A DNA stretch of 49,324 nt from Nitratireductor sp. XY-223 (GCF_004959855.1 NZ_SPNT01000017.1:1-49324), one strand, 5' to 3'; shown: positions 27,601 to 36,589, counted from the first letter of the stretch. Notes: a model not told the origin generated them from the sequence alone. Made by a program: numbers and translations.

Positions 27601-27970
27601 GTCGCCGGCGGCGGCGCGGGCAATGGAAAAGGTCCGGGACGCCATCGACAGGAACGACCTGCCGGCCGCGCTCGGCTTTGCGTTGGCCGACGCAAAAGTG
27701 AAAGCCGAACTCGACACCCTCAACAAGGCTGTTTCGGAGCGCTTCGGCGAGCGCACCTTGCTTGAAAATACTGCAAGGGACCCGTCGGGCTCGACGTTCG
27801 ACAAGGCGGCCCAGGGCATGTCGCCCGCCGACCGGGAGAAGCTCACAGCCGCATGGCAGGCAATGCGTGCCGGCCAGCAGCTTGCCGCCCATGAGCGTAC
27901 CCGGCAGGCCCTGAAACAGTCCGGGGCGTTGCGGCAGACGCAGACCAGGAGCCAGGGGCTGAAGCAGTGA
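24608..27970 (+). CDS. traA: TraA relaxase-helicase (Ti-type)
   Basis: 1120 residues. The N-terminal MobA/MobL-type relaxase domain begins [19 protein letters not shown] and has the histidine motif [14 protein letters not shown] RecD/TraI-like helicase follows, with Walker [10 protein letters not shown] (Lys427), DEAG ([11 protein letters not shown]), GDAEQLQP and HKSQGATVD. The C-terminal about 250 residues are family-specific. It nicks oriT and unwinds the transferred strand. The start is a GTG at 24608 by alignment with family N-termini; ATG 24575 and ATG 24458 are in frame but would add non-conserved residues and run into oriT. Confidence 0.93.
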   Translation: MAITHFTPRLISRGSGRSAVLSAAYRHCAKMSHEAEARTVDYSNRKNLAHEEFLLPPDAPKWARDMIADRSVAGAAEAFWNTVEAFEKRSDAQLAREFVIALPVELTRDQNIALVRQFVCEEVLARGQVADWVYHDEGFSGGVNTPDPDRNRIDARNPHIHLMTTLRPLTADGFGSKKVAVLGQDGQPLRTKTGKIRYTLWSGEKAECLEQRQRWLDLQNRHLALAGLEVRVDGRSYAERGIDIEPTTHIGVAAKALQRKAGDTGSAIDLERLALHEAVRQRNAARIEARPELVLDILTAERSVFDRRDIARVLNRHIDDPESFQRLLARITESPDCLKLADETIDFATGARIPARLTTRAMIRLEAEMASRATWLSGRSGFAVAGRALDTVFARHGRLSDEQRTAIEHAAGAERIACVVGRAGAGKTTMMKAAREVWELAGYKVVGGALAGKAAEGLEKEAGIASRTLASWELGWKEGTRPLDDRTVFVLDEAGMVSSKQMAGFVEAVTGAGAKLILVGDAEQLQPIEAGAAFRAIVERTGYAELETIYRQNEPWMRAASLDLARGRVTEALSAYRANGKLIAQTLKADAIETLIADWNRDYDPEMSSLILAHLRRDVRQLNTMARGKLIERGLIGEGHAFRTEDGVRNFAAGDQIVFLKNDNALGVRNGMIGKVAEATPGRIIVMVGEGEASKRVEIHERFYRNLDHGYATTIHKSQGATVDRVKVLASLSLDRHLTYVAMTRHREDMALYYGSRSFHLAGGLEKLLSRKNAKEVTLDYAGGRFYAEALRFADNRGLHIVRVARTLMRGRVQWTILQRQKLLDLGARLRAAGARLGLVDQPLRQSPQSIRKATAMVKGISSFTMSVTDAAEAKLQSDPALQKQWDNFSDRIRLVYADPEGAFKAMRMEAVVENPNEARQRLGEIERNAASFGALKGREGLLASRADREDRRVAEVNVPALRKDLERYLDMRERATARYRLEEEGHRKRTSIDIPSLSPAAARAMEKVRDAIDRNDLPAALGFALADAKVKAELDTLNKAVSERFGERTLLENTARDPSGSTFDKAAQGMSPADREKLTAAWQAMRAGQQLAAHERTRQALKQSGALRQTQTRSQGLKQ

Positions 27971-29061
27971 GCCGACGGCGCCGGATCGTCATCGTCGGCA
28001 CTCTCGCTTGCGTCCCTCCTGCGCTGTTCGGCCTGGGATATGGAACGGGCTTTCGGGTCAATCTGACACCGAGCTATCCGCTCGGGCTCTGGCGGATCGA
28101 AACGCTGAACCGCGATGTGCGGGTCGGGGATCGGATATTCATCTGCCCGCCGCTGACCGACGCATTTCGTCAGGCACGCGAGCGCGGATATGTGCGACGG
28201 GGCCTGTGCCCCGGCTGGCTCAGCCCGCTCATCAAGACCGTCGTGGCGCTGCCCGGGCAGTCGGTCGAGATCGGCACATCCGTGACGGTCGACGGTCTCG
28301 CGCTGCCCCGATCGGCGATTCAGCCGCGTGACGGATCGGGCAGGGCGCTGACGTCCGATCCCGGCGGGGTTGTTGCGCCCGGCATGCTGTTTCTTCACTC
28401 ATCCTACAGGGGGTCTTATGACTCGCGCTATTTCGGGCCGGTCCCGGCCGCCGGCGTTCTCGGGTTGGCGAAACCCGTTTTCACCTTCACGCCCTGGCAT
28501 GTTCACCGCGGCAACGTTCGTCGCCGCCGCCGCCGCGGTCGGTGCATTCGGATGGAGCGGCGAAGTGCTTCTCCTCCCGCTCGCGTGCCTCTTTCCCGCA
28601 CTCTGGGCGTTCGCCCCGGGCCGTGTGACCGCAGGCCTGGTCTCGATGGCGTATTTCATGGCGGCTTCGAGAGGCTTGCCCGCCGGCGTATCGATTTTCT
28701 ACGCGAGCGATATCCGGGTGGGGCTCGTTCTCTGGATCGCCGCGTCGCTGCCGTTCGTCACGGTGCATACGGTCCTTTGGTCGCCGAAGCCCGGGTGGCA
28801 TCGGCCGCTGCGATATCTGTTGGCGGTGACGCTGATGAGCGTCCCGCCACTCGGCATCGTCGGGTGGGCCAGTCCGATCACCGCCTCCGGTGTGCTTTTT
28901 CCCGGTTGGGGCTGGGCAGGACTGGCGGCCACGGTTGCCGTCCTCTTTGCGATGACCACACGAGCCTGGCCGCTCGCGGGTGTCGCAATCAGCGTGGCGG
29001 TGGCACTGTCCTCAATCACCTGGACCGATCCCGGACCGCCGGAGGGATGGGTCGGAATTGA
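27967..29061 (+). CDS. traF: TraF pilus-assembly signal peptidase, stop codon lost (extended)
   Basis: A GTG start overlaps the traA stop (GTGA). The first 176 codons are a complete TraF: a signal-anchor helix, then [11 protein letters not shown] with catalytic Ser36 and [11 protein letters not shown] with Lys90, as in S26 signal-peptidase-like proteases that process the pilin. Codon 177 (28495-28497) is TGG where the family normally ends with TGA, so the frame runs on for 187 arginine-rich codons through traB in another frame. A second traF-traB remnant at about 47.1 kb has TGA at the same place. The extension probably hurts or changes the protein. Confidence 0.85.
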   Translation: MSRRRRIVIVGTLACVPPALFGLGYGTGFRVNLTPSYPLGLWRIETLNRDVRVGDRIFICPPLTDAFRQARERGYVRRGLCPGWLSPLIKTVVALPGQSVEIGTSVTVDGLALPRSAIQPRDGSGRALTSDPGGVVAPGMLFLHSSYRGSYDSRYFGPVPAAGVLGLAKPVFTFTPWHVHRGNVRRRRRRGRCIRMERRSASPPARVPLSRTLGVRPGPCDRRPGLDGVFHGGFERLARRRIDFLRERYPGGARSLDRRVAAVRHGAYGPLVAEARVASAAAISVGGDADERPATRHRRVGQSDHRLRCAFSRLGLGRTGGHGCRPLCDDHTSLAARGCRNQRGGGTVLNHLDRSRTAGGMGRN

Positions 29062-29641
29062 CACGACGTTCGATTACCAGGTCGCCGGCGAACATGCCGA
29101 TTACGCTCAGCATATGACGACGGTCGCGCTTGTCAGGCGCGCCGTGGAGAATGGTGCCGGCACAGTCGTTCTGCCCGAGAGCGCGCTCGGGATCTGGACG
29201 CCGACCACCGAGAGCCTCTGGACCCGAAACCTCGCCGACCTCGATGTCGTCGTCGCCGGCGGCGCCGTCGTCGTCAACGAGAGCGGCTATGACAGTGTCA
29301 TGGTCGAACTGACAGGCGAGGGCGCGAGGATCCTCTACAGGCAGCGCATGCCGGTTCCGGTTTCGATGTGGCGGCCCTGGGCATCCGGGGGCGCATCGGC
29401 GCATTTCTTCGGCAATCCCTCCGGCAGATTGGCCGGGGCGACCATCGCGCCGCTAATCTGTTACGAACAGCTCATCATCTGGCCGGTCCTGCAATCCATG
29501 CTCTTTGATCGCGATGTCATCATTGCGACAGGCAATGGCTGGTGGACCGGCGACACCAACATCGTTCCGATCCAGAAAGCCAGCGCCAGGGCATGGGCGT
29601 CGCTGTTCGGTTTGCCGCTCGTCATCGCCTTCAACACCTGA
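28499..29641 (+). CDS. traB: TraB conjugal transfer protein (nitrilase-fold)
   Basis: 380 residues. Six or more N-terminal hydrophobic helices (residues about 1-180) lead to a nitrilase-superfamily domain with [11 protein letters not shown] (Glu) and [11 protein letters not shown] (Cys), which is the TraB layout of Ti-like plasmids and resembles apolipoprotein N-acyltransferase. ATG 28499 lies one base after the position where traF should stop. The C-terminus ([13 protein letters not shown]) is close to the usual end. Membrane-bound; it helps mating efficiency. Confidence 0.88.
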   Translation: MFTAATFVAAAAAVGAFGWSGEVLLLPLACLFPALWAFAPGRVTAGLVSMAYFMAASRGLPAGVSIFYASDIRVGLVLWIAASLPFVTVHTVLWSPKPGWHRPLRYLLAVTLMSVPPLGIVGWASPITASGVLFPGWGWAGLAATVAVLFAMTTRAWPLAGVAISVAVALSSITWTDPGPPEGWVGIDTTFDYQVAGEHADYAQHMTTVALVRRAVENGAGTVVLPESALGIWTPTTESLWTRNLADLDVVVAGGAVVVNESGYDSVMVELTGEGARILYRQRMPVPVSMWRPWASGGASAHFFGNPSGRLAGATIAPLICYEQLIIWPVLQSMLFDRDVIIATGNGWWTGDTNIVPIQKASARAWASLFGLPLVIAFNT

Positions 29642-29716
29642 TGGGACCTGTGAAAACCCCGAGGCTGGAATGGAGAAACAATCGCGGCGGTTCCGTACCG
29701 TACAGCGCCCGTTGCA

Positions 29717-29902
29717 GAGGGCCGTCCTGGCCCATTTGACCCGGGCGCCCTGTTTTCCGGCCGGCGCCTTTTTCGATGGCTGGCCGATGGCCCTGCGCCG
29801 GCGTTTTGCCGTGCCGCGTTGCTGTTGCGCGTCGGATCTGTTGCCTGAATGACACAGTGACTGTTTTCCTGTTGGGTGTGGTGTCTGTTCCGGGGCGTTT
29901 GC
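29717..29902 (+). repeat. Long direct repeat, copy 1 (pairs with 48977-49160)
   Basis: About 185 bases beginning GAGGGCCGTCCTGGCCCATT are about 85-90% identical by eye to 48977-49160 in the same orientation. Both copies lie before a G-run module. They frame about 19 kb carrying the lipoprotein, RTX and TolC genes. The rest of 29642-30100 has no supported gene; a GC-rich open frame across it is compositional. Confidence 0.75.
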
Positions 29903-30100
29903 GGCGTTTGCCTATGGTTTCGTTTCGCCTTTTCGCGGGTCCGGCCCGGGTCTGGCGGAGGTGTGGCGGGCCGTACGGGCGGTCCGCGGCGGGTGTGTCT
30001 GCGGTGTTGCGGCGGATCTGTTGTCCGGTCTGCTGGCGGATTGCGCCCGGCGGGCGGTGCCGCGTGTCGGGCATGGCGGTCCGGTCCGGTTCGGCGCTTT

Positions 30101-30150
30101 TGCCTATTCATTCCATAGCCACATTCCTCGGGGGGGGGGGTAACACTTCC
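30101..30150 (+). promoter_or_regulatory. G-run module, copy a (upstream of the lipoprotein gene)
   Basis: TGCCTATTCATTCCATAG, CCACATTCCTC, then 11 G (30130-30140) and TAACACTTCC. The same block order occurs at 35636-35676 (minus), 45311-45361 and 49159-49209. The upstream flank GTGTCGGGCATGGCGGTCCG is shared with copy b. A -10-like TAACAC follows the G-run, so the run could lie in a promoter spacer; this is inferred. The gene starts 222 bases downstream. Confidence 0.6.
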
Positions 30151-30176
30151 CGTGACGCGAACGCGCCGCCGTCATC

Positions 30177-30239
30177 GGCATCCGGGGCATCCGGGGCATC
30201 CGGGGCATCCGGGGCATCCGGGGCATCCGGGGCATCCGG
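30177..30239 (+). repeat. Tandem repeat, seven 9-bp units (GGCATCCGG)
   Basis: Seven perfect copies of GGCATCCGG in the leader of the lipoprotein gene. The unit is a multiple of three, so changes in number would not break an overlapping frame. Such a perfect array is prone to slippage and could alter leader length or structure. Confidence 0.95.
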
Positions 30240-30371
30240 TGCTGGCGGGGTCCGGCCCGCCGGAGGGGTTGGCCGGCGTCGCCGCCGCTGCGGTTCCGGT
30301 GCCCGGGCCGGCCGGGACAGGCCGCCATCCCGGGGAGCGGCATTTTTGGGGATAACGACATGAGGTCAGAC

Positions 30372-32042
30372 ATGAACAACAGGATCGACAGACTTCTTCC
30401 ATGCTGCACCGCGGCGCTGCTGTCGCTCGGCCTTGCCGCCTGCAACAGCACGGGCACGGTGACGTCGCCCATGAACGGCAATGGCGGTGCGGCCCCGACG
30501 ACCGAGCTCGGCAAGGCGCAGGCGGCGGCGAAGGCTGCGATGGAGGCGGCCAAGACGCAGTCCGACGCGGCGGATACGGAGGCGGACAAGGCCGAGGCGG
30601 CGCTGACGGGTCTCGCCATGCTGCAGACCGGCGACCCGATGGCGAAAACGCATGCCGATGCGGCGCGCGCCGCCGCGCGGGCGGCGATGACGGCCTATAA
30701 TACGGCGAAGGCGGAATCGGCGAAGGCGGCCGCCGCGACCACGGACACGGCGGCGGTGGAGGCCCGCATTGCGGCGCAGGCGGCGCTGAAGACGGCGCAG
30801 GCCCAGCAAAAGATCGCCATGGACAAGGCCGCCGCAGCCGTCAAGGCCGCCGGGATGGAGGTCAAGGTCACCTATGACGACGACGGCAAGCCGACCTACA
30901 GGGTCGGGGAGGTCACGGTATTTTCTGACGCGGAAAAGAAAACAATGACAGTGAATGGCGTGGAGCGGGTGACCGGGAAGCTAGGGTATGTTTTGCATAC
31001 CAGAAGAACCGGTCGCGGGGCAATCAGGTATCAGGCGGCGAACGGGGAAACCCCGGAGCGCATGGCCCAGCCAACCATCAAGAGCGCGCGGCTCCCTCGT
31101 GGAAGTGTGATCGAGTCCGCTGATGACAGCATACGCCTGGTTCTGTACGACAAATACGTGACCCAGAAAACAGACACGATGGTCAAAGTGTATAAGTCCG
31201 GCGGCCCAAGCACACGAATTACACCCACATCAACCGGGGAAGCACCCTACGGCGAGCATACTGCGGATGGCAACAAATATGCGATCAAGCGGGCGGAGGG
31301 CGATTTCTACCCAGTGACTGGTAACGGCGCACCGACCAAAGAGAACCTAAACCAGTTCACCATCGCAGCCGACGCGAAGGGCAGCAAGCACATCTACTAT
31401 TACGAGATCAATGGCGTAAGGACATATCTGGAGTTGGAGTCGTCTATCGTCAATGACGACGGCACCACAACGTTCACGTTCAATAAGCCGGCTGTCGTTG
31501 AAAATGTCCGGTTTCCGGAAGCGAGGTCCTTCGAGCACCTGAACTACGGCCTCTGGACGGGATTGAAAGAGGATGGCAACACAATCGCTGACCTCGGCAC
31601 AAGTTTCGTCAGCAAGCTGCCTGACGGGGTTGTTACCCCGACCGGCGATATGCCGAACTTCGGAAACGCTGAGTATAAAGGCACCTGGACGGCAAATATC
31701 CGCGCCGCCGCACCAGACGGCAATGGAACCATTGATGACTGGAACAGTGGCATGACGACAACGGTCGACTTCGGAGATAACACCCTCACGACCACGCTGA
31801 ACAGCCTGGCCTGGCTGAAGGGCACGATCGACGACAACAGGTTCTCAGGTACCGATATAACCGTGAGCAGTCACAGCTCGTTGGGTTTGGACAATAAAGG
31901 CGAATTCACTGGCGAGTTCAGCGGCAACTTCTTCGGCCCGAAGGCCGAGGAGATCGGCGGTGTGTTCGACATCACCTCCGAGGGCCGCAAGGCGGGCGAG
32001 GCCCGCGGCGCTTTCGGCGGCCGCAGGACGGGCACCGAGTAA
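30372..32042 (+). CDS. TbpB-like surface lipoprotein (probable Slam-dependent)
   Basis: 556 residues from ATG 30372, preceded by GAGGTC. A lipoprotein signal (LLSLGLAAC lipobox, Cys24) precedes an Ala/Lys/Asp-rich coiled coil (about 45-165). The C-terminal part ends in a transferrin-binding-protein-type beta-barrel: GEFTGEFSGNFFGPKAEEIG, GVFDITSEGRKAG and GAFGGRR. In other bacteria such proteins are placed on the cell surface by Slam. A Slam-like C-terminal remnant is found at 35804-36040. The ligand is unknown. ATG 30360 is in frame and could also serve. Confidence 0.75.
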   Translation: MNNRIDRLLPCCTAALLSLGLAACNSTGTVTSPMNGNGGAAPTTELGKAQAAAKAAMEAAKTQSDAADTEADKAEAALTGLAMLQTGDPMAKTHADAARAAARAAMTAYNTAKAESAKAAAATTDTAAVEARIAAQAALKTAQAQQKIAMDKAAAAVKAAGMEVKVTYDDDGKPTYRVGEVTVFSDAEKKTMTVNGVERVTGKLGYVLHTRRTGRGAIRYQAANGETPERMAQPTIKSARLPRGSVIESADDSIRLVLYDKYVTQKTDTMVKVYKSGGPSTRITPTSTGEAPYGEHTADGNKYAIKRAEGDFYPVTGNGAPTKENLNQFTIAADAKGSKHIYYYEINGVRTYLELESSIVNDDGTTTFTFNKPAVVENVRFPEARSFEHLNYGLWTGLKEDGNTIADLGTSFVSKLPDGVVTPTGDMPNFGNAEYKGTWTANIRAAAPDGNGTIDDWNSGMTTTVDFGDNTLTTTLNSLAWLKGTIDDNRFSGTDITVSSHSSLGLDNKGEFTGEFSGNFFGPKAEEIGGVFDITSEGRKAGEARGAFGGRRTGTE

Positions 32043-32519
32043 CGGGACCCATCCACACCGGAACCCCGGCGCCCGGCCCCGCAACAGATGGGCGTCGAGC
32101 CTTGCTGCACAATTCGAAAACCGAGACACAAATGCACCGCCACACATATTGCCTTGTATGGGGAATTTTTTGTCAACTGCGTTTTCAGTCCATCTGTGTT
32201 CCTCGGTTTACGGAAGGTCCGGGGGAGCCGTTTACCGCGTAACACGTCTCGCGCCACAGCCTTGTATTCGGTCGATCATGTCTCGGATCGGGACCGTGAT
32301 GAATTCATACACATCGGCGGTCTTGCTCCGCAGTGGTGGACCAATTCTCCAGAACGGCATTGAAGCCTTGGCAATATATCGGGTTGCCATCACCCCGGAT
32401 CTTCATGGTTGGATCAGAGGCCATCCGGATCCGGCCGATGAATTTCGGAGTTCTGTATTCGGGATCAGGTTGCGGGTTTCAGGATGACGCCTTGGGCACT
32501 TCGCCTAACGTGACGAACT
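32043..32519. other. Intergenic region with unrecognised debris
   Basis: Nearly 480 bases of lower GC than the neighbours. Short open stretches occur on both strands (for example, minus strand TADVYEFITVPIRDMIDRIQ) but none forms a gene I can support. It borders an IS110 remnant and is likely decayed insertion or gene sequence. Confidence 0.35.
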
Positions 32520-32830
32520 TCACAAGGCAATCAGCGGCTTGCGGTCCAGAGCGATGATCATCGTTTTGCGGATTTCAGCCCGCCCGTCCTGTGTGCGGTT
32601 CCTGTACCAACGCGCCAGTTCGCTGTCCCGCTGGTGATACAGGAAACGCCAGGCGAGCTGGATCATGGCGTTTCGAATGCGCGGGTTACCAGCGCGGGCC
32701 AGCCCTTTCTCACGCCGTTTTCGGCCACTCTCGTCCGGCGATCCCGTCAAGCCACCATCCGGGATGTCGCGAAAGAAGAGTTTGCCCACCAGCATGTCGG
32801 CCGTGTCGACTCCCAAACCACGGATCGTCG
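32520..32830 (-). pseudogene. IS110-family transposase, C-terminal remnant
   Basis: Minus strand: ATIRGLGVDTADMLVGKLFF, RDIPDGGLTGSPDESGRKRR, GNPRIRNAMIQLAWRFL and RKTMIIALDRKPLIAL match the C-terminal transposase_20 domain of IS110 elements. The N-terminal DEDD catalytic part is absent. It lies against an RTX fragment on its right. Confidence 0.78.
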
Positions 32831-32905
32831 CGAGTTGTCCGACCATGGCGTGGTGCTGGGGTGTTCTTGTCCCGGGCGATATTGTCATCGCGCTGCTTCA
32901 ACAAG

Positions 32906-33115
32906 GGCGGTGACGACACGCTTTATGGCGGGGCCGGCGATGACGACTTCAATTTCGGCAGTGGGGAGGGTGCCGACACCATGCACGACTTCGAGGACGG
33001 GACGGATACAATCACCATCAAGGGCGGGTTGAAGTTCTCCGACCTGACCATCACCAACAACGCGCAAGGCCATGCGGCGATCACCGGCTACAACGCCAGC
33101 ATCCGGGTCGATGGG
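32906..33115 (+). pseudogene. RTX repeat protein fragment
   Basis: GGDDTLYGGAGDDDFNFGSG followed by [38 protein letters not shown]: one RTX nonapeptide block and the calcium-bound beta-roll cap typical of the secreted RTX genes at 45.5-46.9 kb. Its 5' part is replaced by an IS110 remnant, and the C-terminal secretion end is replaced by an IS66 fragment. Confidence 0.78.
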
Positions 33116-33134
33116 AACGACGGCGACAATACGG

Positions 33135-33316
33135 ATCAGCCGGCGCGGTGCGCCAGCCTGACCGGCACCTGCAAGCTCAACGGCGTCAATCCGCAGGTCT
33201 ACCTGACCGACACCCTGCGCCGGATCATCGACATGCACCCCCAGTCACGCATCGACGAACTCATGTCCTGGAACTTCGCCCCTACAATCCCGGGCGTCAC
33301 CCGTCAACAAGGGTAA
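33135..33316 (+). pseudogene. IS66-family transposase (TnpC), C-terminal fragment
   Basis: In frame with the RTX fragment: LTGTCKLNGVNPQVYLTDTL and RRIIDMHPQSRIDELMSWNF match the IS66 TnpC C-terminal domain (CKLNGVDPQAYL and SRIDELLPW). No stop separates the two pieces, so the frame is chimeric by accident. Confidence 0.78.
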
Positions 33317-33343
33317 CGGCGCGGCGCTTGCGAATTGCCCCCC

Positions 33344-35116
33344 TCAGGCAACAAAGATGAAGTCATCATCGGTCAAGGTTGTCGCGACCACGTTCTCCAG
33401 TGTGATCCTGTCACCAGTCTCCCCGAAGCCGGTTATCACGGTATTTTGCCCGTCCTGTGTGATGGTCAGGTTGGCTTTCGTCCTGCTCGCGTTGCCCCCG
33501 ATCTCGATCCGGTCGACATATTCGATACCCAAATTCAAGTCCACAATCGATGGCCTGGTAAAATCCTTGATCGTATCCTGGCCGCTGCCCGCGCCGAACA
33601 CGAAAATGTCGTCACCGGGACCACCGGTCATCGTGTCGTTGCCCGCGCCGCCGATCATCCTGTCGTTGCCGCCATGGCCCCAGAGCGTGTCCGTGCCATC
33701 GCCGCCATCCAGCGTGTCGTTGCCCGTGCCTCCGTAGAGCGTGTCAGTGCCGTCATCGCCCCACATCCGGTCGTTTCCGGCCCAGCCCCGCATGGTGTCG
33801 TTGTCAGCCCCGCCCCGCATCGTGTCGTTTCCTGCGCCACCCTCCAGCGTGTCGTTTCCTGTGCCGCCCTCCAGCGTGTTGTTGCCATTGCCGCCGTACA
33901 GCTTGTCGTTGCCCGCGCCGCCGTACATCTTGTCGCTGCCGCCCTCACCCCGCATGGTGTCGTTGCCAGCCCCGCCCCACATGCTGTCGTGGTCGCCGCC
34001 GCCCCACATACTGTCGTCGCCGGCGTCGCCCCACATGCGGTCGTTGCCTGCGTCGCCCCACATCTGGTCCTTGTCGCCGCCACCGTACATGCTGTCGTTG
34101 TCGCCGCCGCCCCAGAGCTTGTCCTCGCCTTCGTTTCCGTAGAGCACATCGTTGCCGGCATTGCCGTACAGCTGGTCAACGCCCAAGCCGCCGTAGAGAT
34201 GGTCGCGACCCTCCCCGCCGTAGAGAAAATCGTCGCCCTCGCCCCCATAGATGAAGTCGTTGCCATCACCGCCCCGCACCACATCGCCGTCCCCGCCGCC
34301 GTAGATGAGATCGTTACCGTCGCCGCCTTCGATCCGGTCAGCGCCGTCCCCGCCCCAGATCAGGTCATTGCCCCCGAGGCCCCTGATGGTGTCATCACCG
34401 TCCTCGCCGGACAACTCGTCGCGTTCCGACGTGCCCTCGATGGTGTCGCCGGTTCCCGTGCCGTCAAACCCGAGAGGCTCGGGCGGCGTCAGGCTCGCCA
34501 CGAAGCTGAAATCCGCCGCAACCAGTGCCGTCTTGCCGCCCGTGAAGATAACCCTGATTTCGGATGAATCCGGCAATGTGATGATCGCGTCGCCGCTTGC
34601 ATAGGTGATATTCAGATCATCGAACGTCAAGCCGTCCGCAAAACCGCTGAGCTCGATCCTGTCACCGGCCTTGAAATCGTGAATAGTATCCCGGTAGGTC
34701 ACGTTAGTACCGTCGGAGTTTGTGAAGGCATCCGTTCCGTTGCTAAAGACGAATGTATTTGTGCCCGCGCCGCCGTAGAGCGCGTCGGTGCCGCGCCCGC
34801 CGAAGAGCCGGTCATTGCCGGTGCCGCCGCGCAGCGTGTCATTGCCCTTGCCGCCGAAGAGCATGTCGTTGCCCGCGCCACCCTCCAGCGTGTCGTTGCC
34901 CCGACCCCCATGGAGACGGTCGTTGCCGTCGCCGCCGTTGAGCGTGTCGTTGCCCTTGCCGCCGCGCAGCGTGTCGTCGCCCCTGCGGCCCGATATGGTG
35001 TCATCGCCTTCCCGGCCGTATATCTGGTCGTTGCGGGCATCGGCAGCTTCGGTGCCGACGTCGCCGGTGATTGTGTTCGCGGCTTCGTCGCCGATGTGAT
35101 ATCTGACTGCGCTCAT
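33344..35116 (-). CDS. Secreted RTX (hemolysin-type calcium-binding) repeat protein
   Basis: 590 residues. It consists of two long RTX arrays with GGxGxDxLx nonapeptides (about residues 30-120 and 230-510), each capped by a DTIxDFxxGDRIEL-type segment, and ends DDDFIFVA, an uncleaved type I secretion signal. No signal peptide or enzymatic domain is present. Unusual repeats carry Trp/Met (MWGDAGNDRMWG). Export needs an ABC transporter, an adaptor and a TolC-like channel; only the last is in this window (47419-48789). ATG 35116 is 11 bases from AGGAGG; a TTG at 35125 is possible. Copy b of the G-run module lies about 520 bases upstream. Confidence 0.88.
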   Translation of the reverse strand: MSAVRYHIGDEAANTITGDVGTEAADARNDQIYGREGDDTISGRRGDDTLRGGKGNDTLNGGDGNDRLHGGRGNDTLEGGAGNDMLFGGKGNDTLRGGTGNDRLFGGRGTDALYGGAGTNTFVFSNGTDAFTNSDGTNVTYRDTIHDFKAGDRIELSGFADGLTFDDLNITYASGDAIITLPDSSEIRVIFTGGKTALVAADFSFVASLTPPEPLGFDGTGTGDTIEGTSERDELSGEDGDDTIRGLGGNDLIWGGDGADRIEGGDGNDLIYGGGDGDVVRGGDGNDFIYGGEGDDFLYGGEGRDHLYGGLGVDQLYGNAGNDVLYGNEGEDKLWGGGDNDSMYGGGDKDQMWGDAGNDRMWGDAGDDSMWGGGDHDSMWGGAGNDTMRGEGGSDKMYGGAGNDKLYGGNGNNTLEGGTGNDTLEGGAGNDTMRGGADNDTMRGWAGNDRMWGDDGTDTLYGGTGNDTLDGGDGTDTLWGHGGNDRMIGGAGNDTMTGGPGDDIFVFGAGSGQDTIKDFTRPSIVDLNLGIEYVDRIEIGGNASRTKANLTITQDGQNTVITGFGETGDRITLENVVATTLTDDDFIFVA

Positions 35117-35465
35117 CTTCTTCAAGTCCTCCTATTGGGTTTCATGTGGACCGCCCGCAGCGCTGCCGCATGGGCTCATGCGGAAACCGGGTCGAATTAG
35201 GGTTTCAAGGGTTGGGCATCCGGAGCCAGGCAGGAACATGGCCGCAGAAGATTGCGCGCACCACAGCAGGTCAGGGGCCATGGAATGTCCCTGCTCGCCT
35301 GTAAAGCGGTGCGCGAAAGTTCAGGAAAATGGTCAGGGGACTGTGAAGCTCCGGCGAGCTGGCCGTCAGACCGACCGTACAGACCAGAGCCTCGAGAACG
35401 CGCGCAAGTCATCCCCCGATGACAGATGATGCGGCGGGGTCTGTGGCTGTCAACTGCAAATGCGC

Positions 35466-35534
35466 GCGCGTCTCTCGGGTCAACTGCTTGGAGGTCTCGT
35501 CCAGGCACACATAAACCGTTTCGTCGCGTGCCAT
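35466..35534 (-). pseudogene. IS630-type transposase fragment (MARDETVYVCLDETSKQL)
   Basis: From ATG 35534 (minus), preceded by GAGAGG, the frame begins MARDETVYVCLDETSKQLTR and loses family similarity after about 23 codons. VCLDETSKQL is the first catalytic-Asp motif of one IS630 branch. An almost identical start lies at 49301 and leaves the window. The rest of 35117-35465 has no supported gene; a weak TTGACA occurs near 35452 (minus). Confidence 0.55.
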
Positions 35535-35635
35535 GTTCTTTCCTCTCCCGTGATTGCGTGTCGTGCGCCCGCTGCAGCACCCTGTTGCGATACCGTGTCA
35601 ACCGGCGGTCTGCGGACAGCTTGCCTGGAAGTGTA

Positions 35636-35676
35636 CCCCCCCCCCTTTGGGGATGTGACTATGAAATCAATAGGCA
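35636..35676 (-). promoter_or_regulatory. G-run module, copy b (minus strand, towards the RTX gene)
   Basis: Minus strand: TGCCTATTGATTTCATAG, TCACATCCCCAAA, 10 G, then TACACTTCC. Downstream about 135 bases are about 97% identical to the sequence after copy d at the window end, in opposite orientation. The 85-base upstream flank matches copy a. Confidence 0.6.
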
Positions 35677-35803
35677 ACGCGCCGGACCGGGCCGCCCGAA
35701 CCGGACCGCCATGCCCGACACGCGGAACTGCCCGCCAGGCGCAATGCGCCAATACACCGGCCCAGCGGGCGCAACCGGCGCGGGTGCCTTGCCCTGCCGG
35801 CAT

Positions 35804-36040
35804 TCAGAACGACCTTACGACACCCAGTTCGATGACGTTGCGCCTGTAGTCGTGCAGCGTGATGTTGCTGTCGCGCCGTTCGTGTCGCAGGGTGAGTTGC
35901 GGCGTGAAGCCGCCAATGTCGATGTTCCGGTTGGACAGCGTCGTCCACAGCGCGTAGGTCGTGTCCCGCCGCGCCTGCGGCCCGAACAGCGGGCGCGGGG
36001 CGCCGTAATCGCGCCGGTCCAGCGTTGCCGCACGTACACT
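35804..36040 (-). pseudogene. Slam-like (DUF560) outer-membrane barrel, C-terminal remnant
   Basis: Minus strand ATLDRRDYGAPRPLFGPQAR, then YALWTTLSNRNIDIGGFTPQ, LTLRHERRDSNITLHDYRRN and VIELGVVRSF plus TGA. The GFTPQLTLRHERRDSNI... pattern and a final aromatic residue match the end of the Slam barrel, which moves TbpB-like lipoproteins to the surface. The N-terminal TPR part and most of the barrel are absent. It may be the former partner of the lipoprotein at 30.4 kb. Assigned by pattern only. Confidence 0.6.
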
Positions 36041-36090
36041 TCGGGATGCAGGACGGACCGGCCGAACAGGAAGAGCGGGCCTGGAAAGCG

Positions 36091-36399
36091 TCAGCCTGCC
36101 GGCGGCAGCAAGCGGTCCAGCAGGACGAGAATGCCGAGGCCGCCGATCATCAGGCCGCCGAGCTTGATAACCATGCGCTGCTCGAGCAGGGCCAGCTTGT
36201 CATCCACGCTCTTGTCGAGCGCCTTCAGCTTGTCATCCACGCTCTCATTGAGCGCCTTCAGATCGTCCTTCGTGGCAAGTTTCTCGATCACCCGGTCGCT
36301 CAGATCGCGGCCGAGATTGACCAGGCTCTCGGTCTGCTTCTCGTTGAAGCCGCCCTTCTTCAGGTCTTCGGCAAGCTTGAGTGTGTCTATCATCAGCAT
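36091..36399 (-). CDS. Coiled-coil protein with C-terminal membrane anchor (DUF1640-like)
   Basis: 102 residues from ATG 36399 with GGAGA upstream. KLAEDLKKGGFNEKQTESLV and a following coiled coil with two near-identical SVDDKLKALDK / SVDDKLALLEQ units lead to one transmembrane helix (LGGLMIGGLGILVLLDRLL). This matches the pattern of DUF1640-type proteins. Function unknown in bacteria. Confidence 0.7.
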   Translation of the reverse strand: MLMIDTLKLAEDLKKGGFNEKQTESLVNLGRDLSDRVIEKLATKDDLKALNESVDDKLKALDKSVDDKLALLEQRMVIKLGGLMIGGLGILVLLDRLLPPAG

Positions 36400-36481
36400 G
36401 TTCGTCTCCGTTCCCTGTGATATAGACCATTGCCTCGCGGCGGGAAAGACCGGGACCCCCTGTGGGGCCCCGGTCCGTTCG

Positions 36482-36589
36482 TCATTTCCTCGCCTTCGGC
36501 TTCGCCGCCGGCTTTGGCTCCTCCTCCTTCCTGTCGAAGCTGTCCGACCCGATGCGGCCGGTGATGTTGAACTTTGCGATATTGATAAT
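36482..36589 (-). CDS. Possible small basic protein with non-canonical start
   Basis: A 35-codon frame, INIAKFNITGRIGSDSFDRK plus a Lys/Pro-rich tail ending at TGA, has good coding character but no ATG, GTG or TTG close by. GGGAGAG lies just before an ATT at 36589, so an ATT start is possible. It may otherwise be the tail of a decayed gene. Nothing else is supported between 36600 and 37080. Confidence 0.25.
   Translation of the reverse strand: MINIAKFNITGRIGSDSFDRKEEEPKPAAKPKARK

Noticed and set aside
30177-30239. CRISPR-like array
   Set aside because: The units are only 9 bp without spacers: a tandem repeat.
29776-30363. Open frame through the G-run and the 9-bp repeat (GAS repeats), ending at the lipoprotein ATG
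   Set aside because: No family, Arg/Cys-rich content and no equivalent frame at copy c, where stops follow the run; the repeat is more likely a leader element. Translational switching here is not fully excluded.
34753-35099. Small plus-strand frames across the RTX repeats
   Set aside because: Periodic antisense shadows of the nonapeptide repeats.
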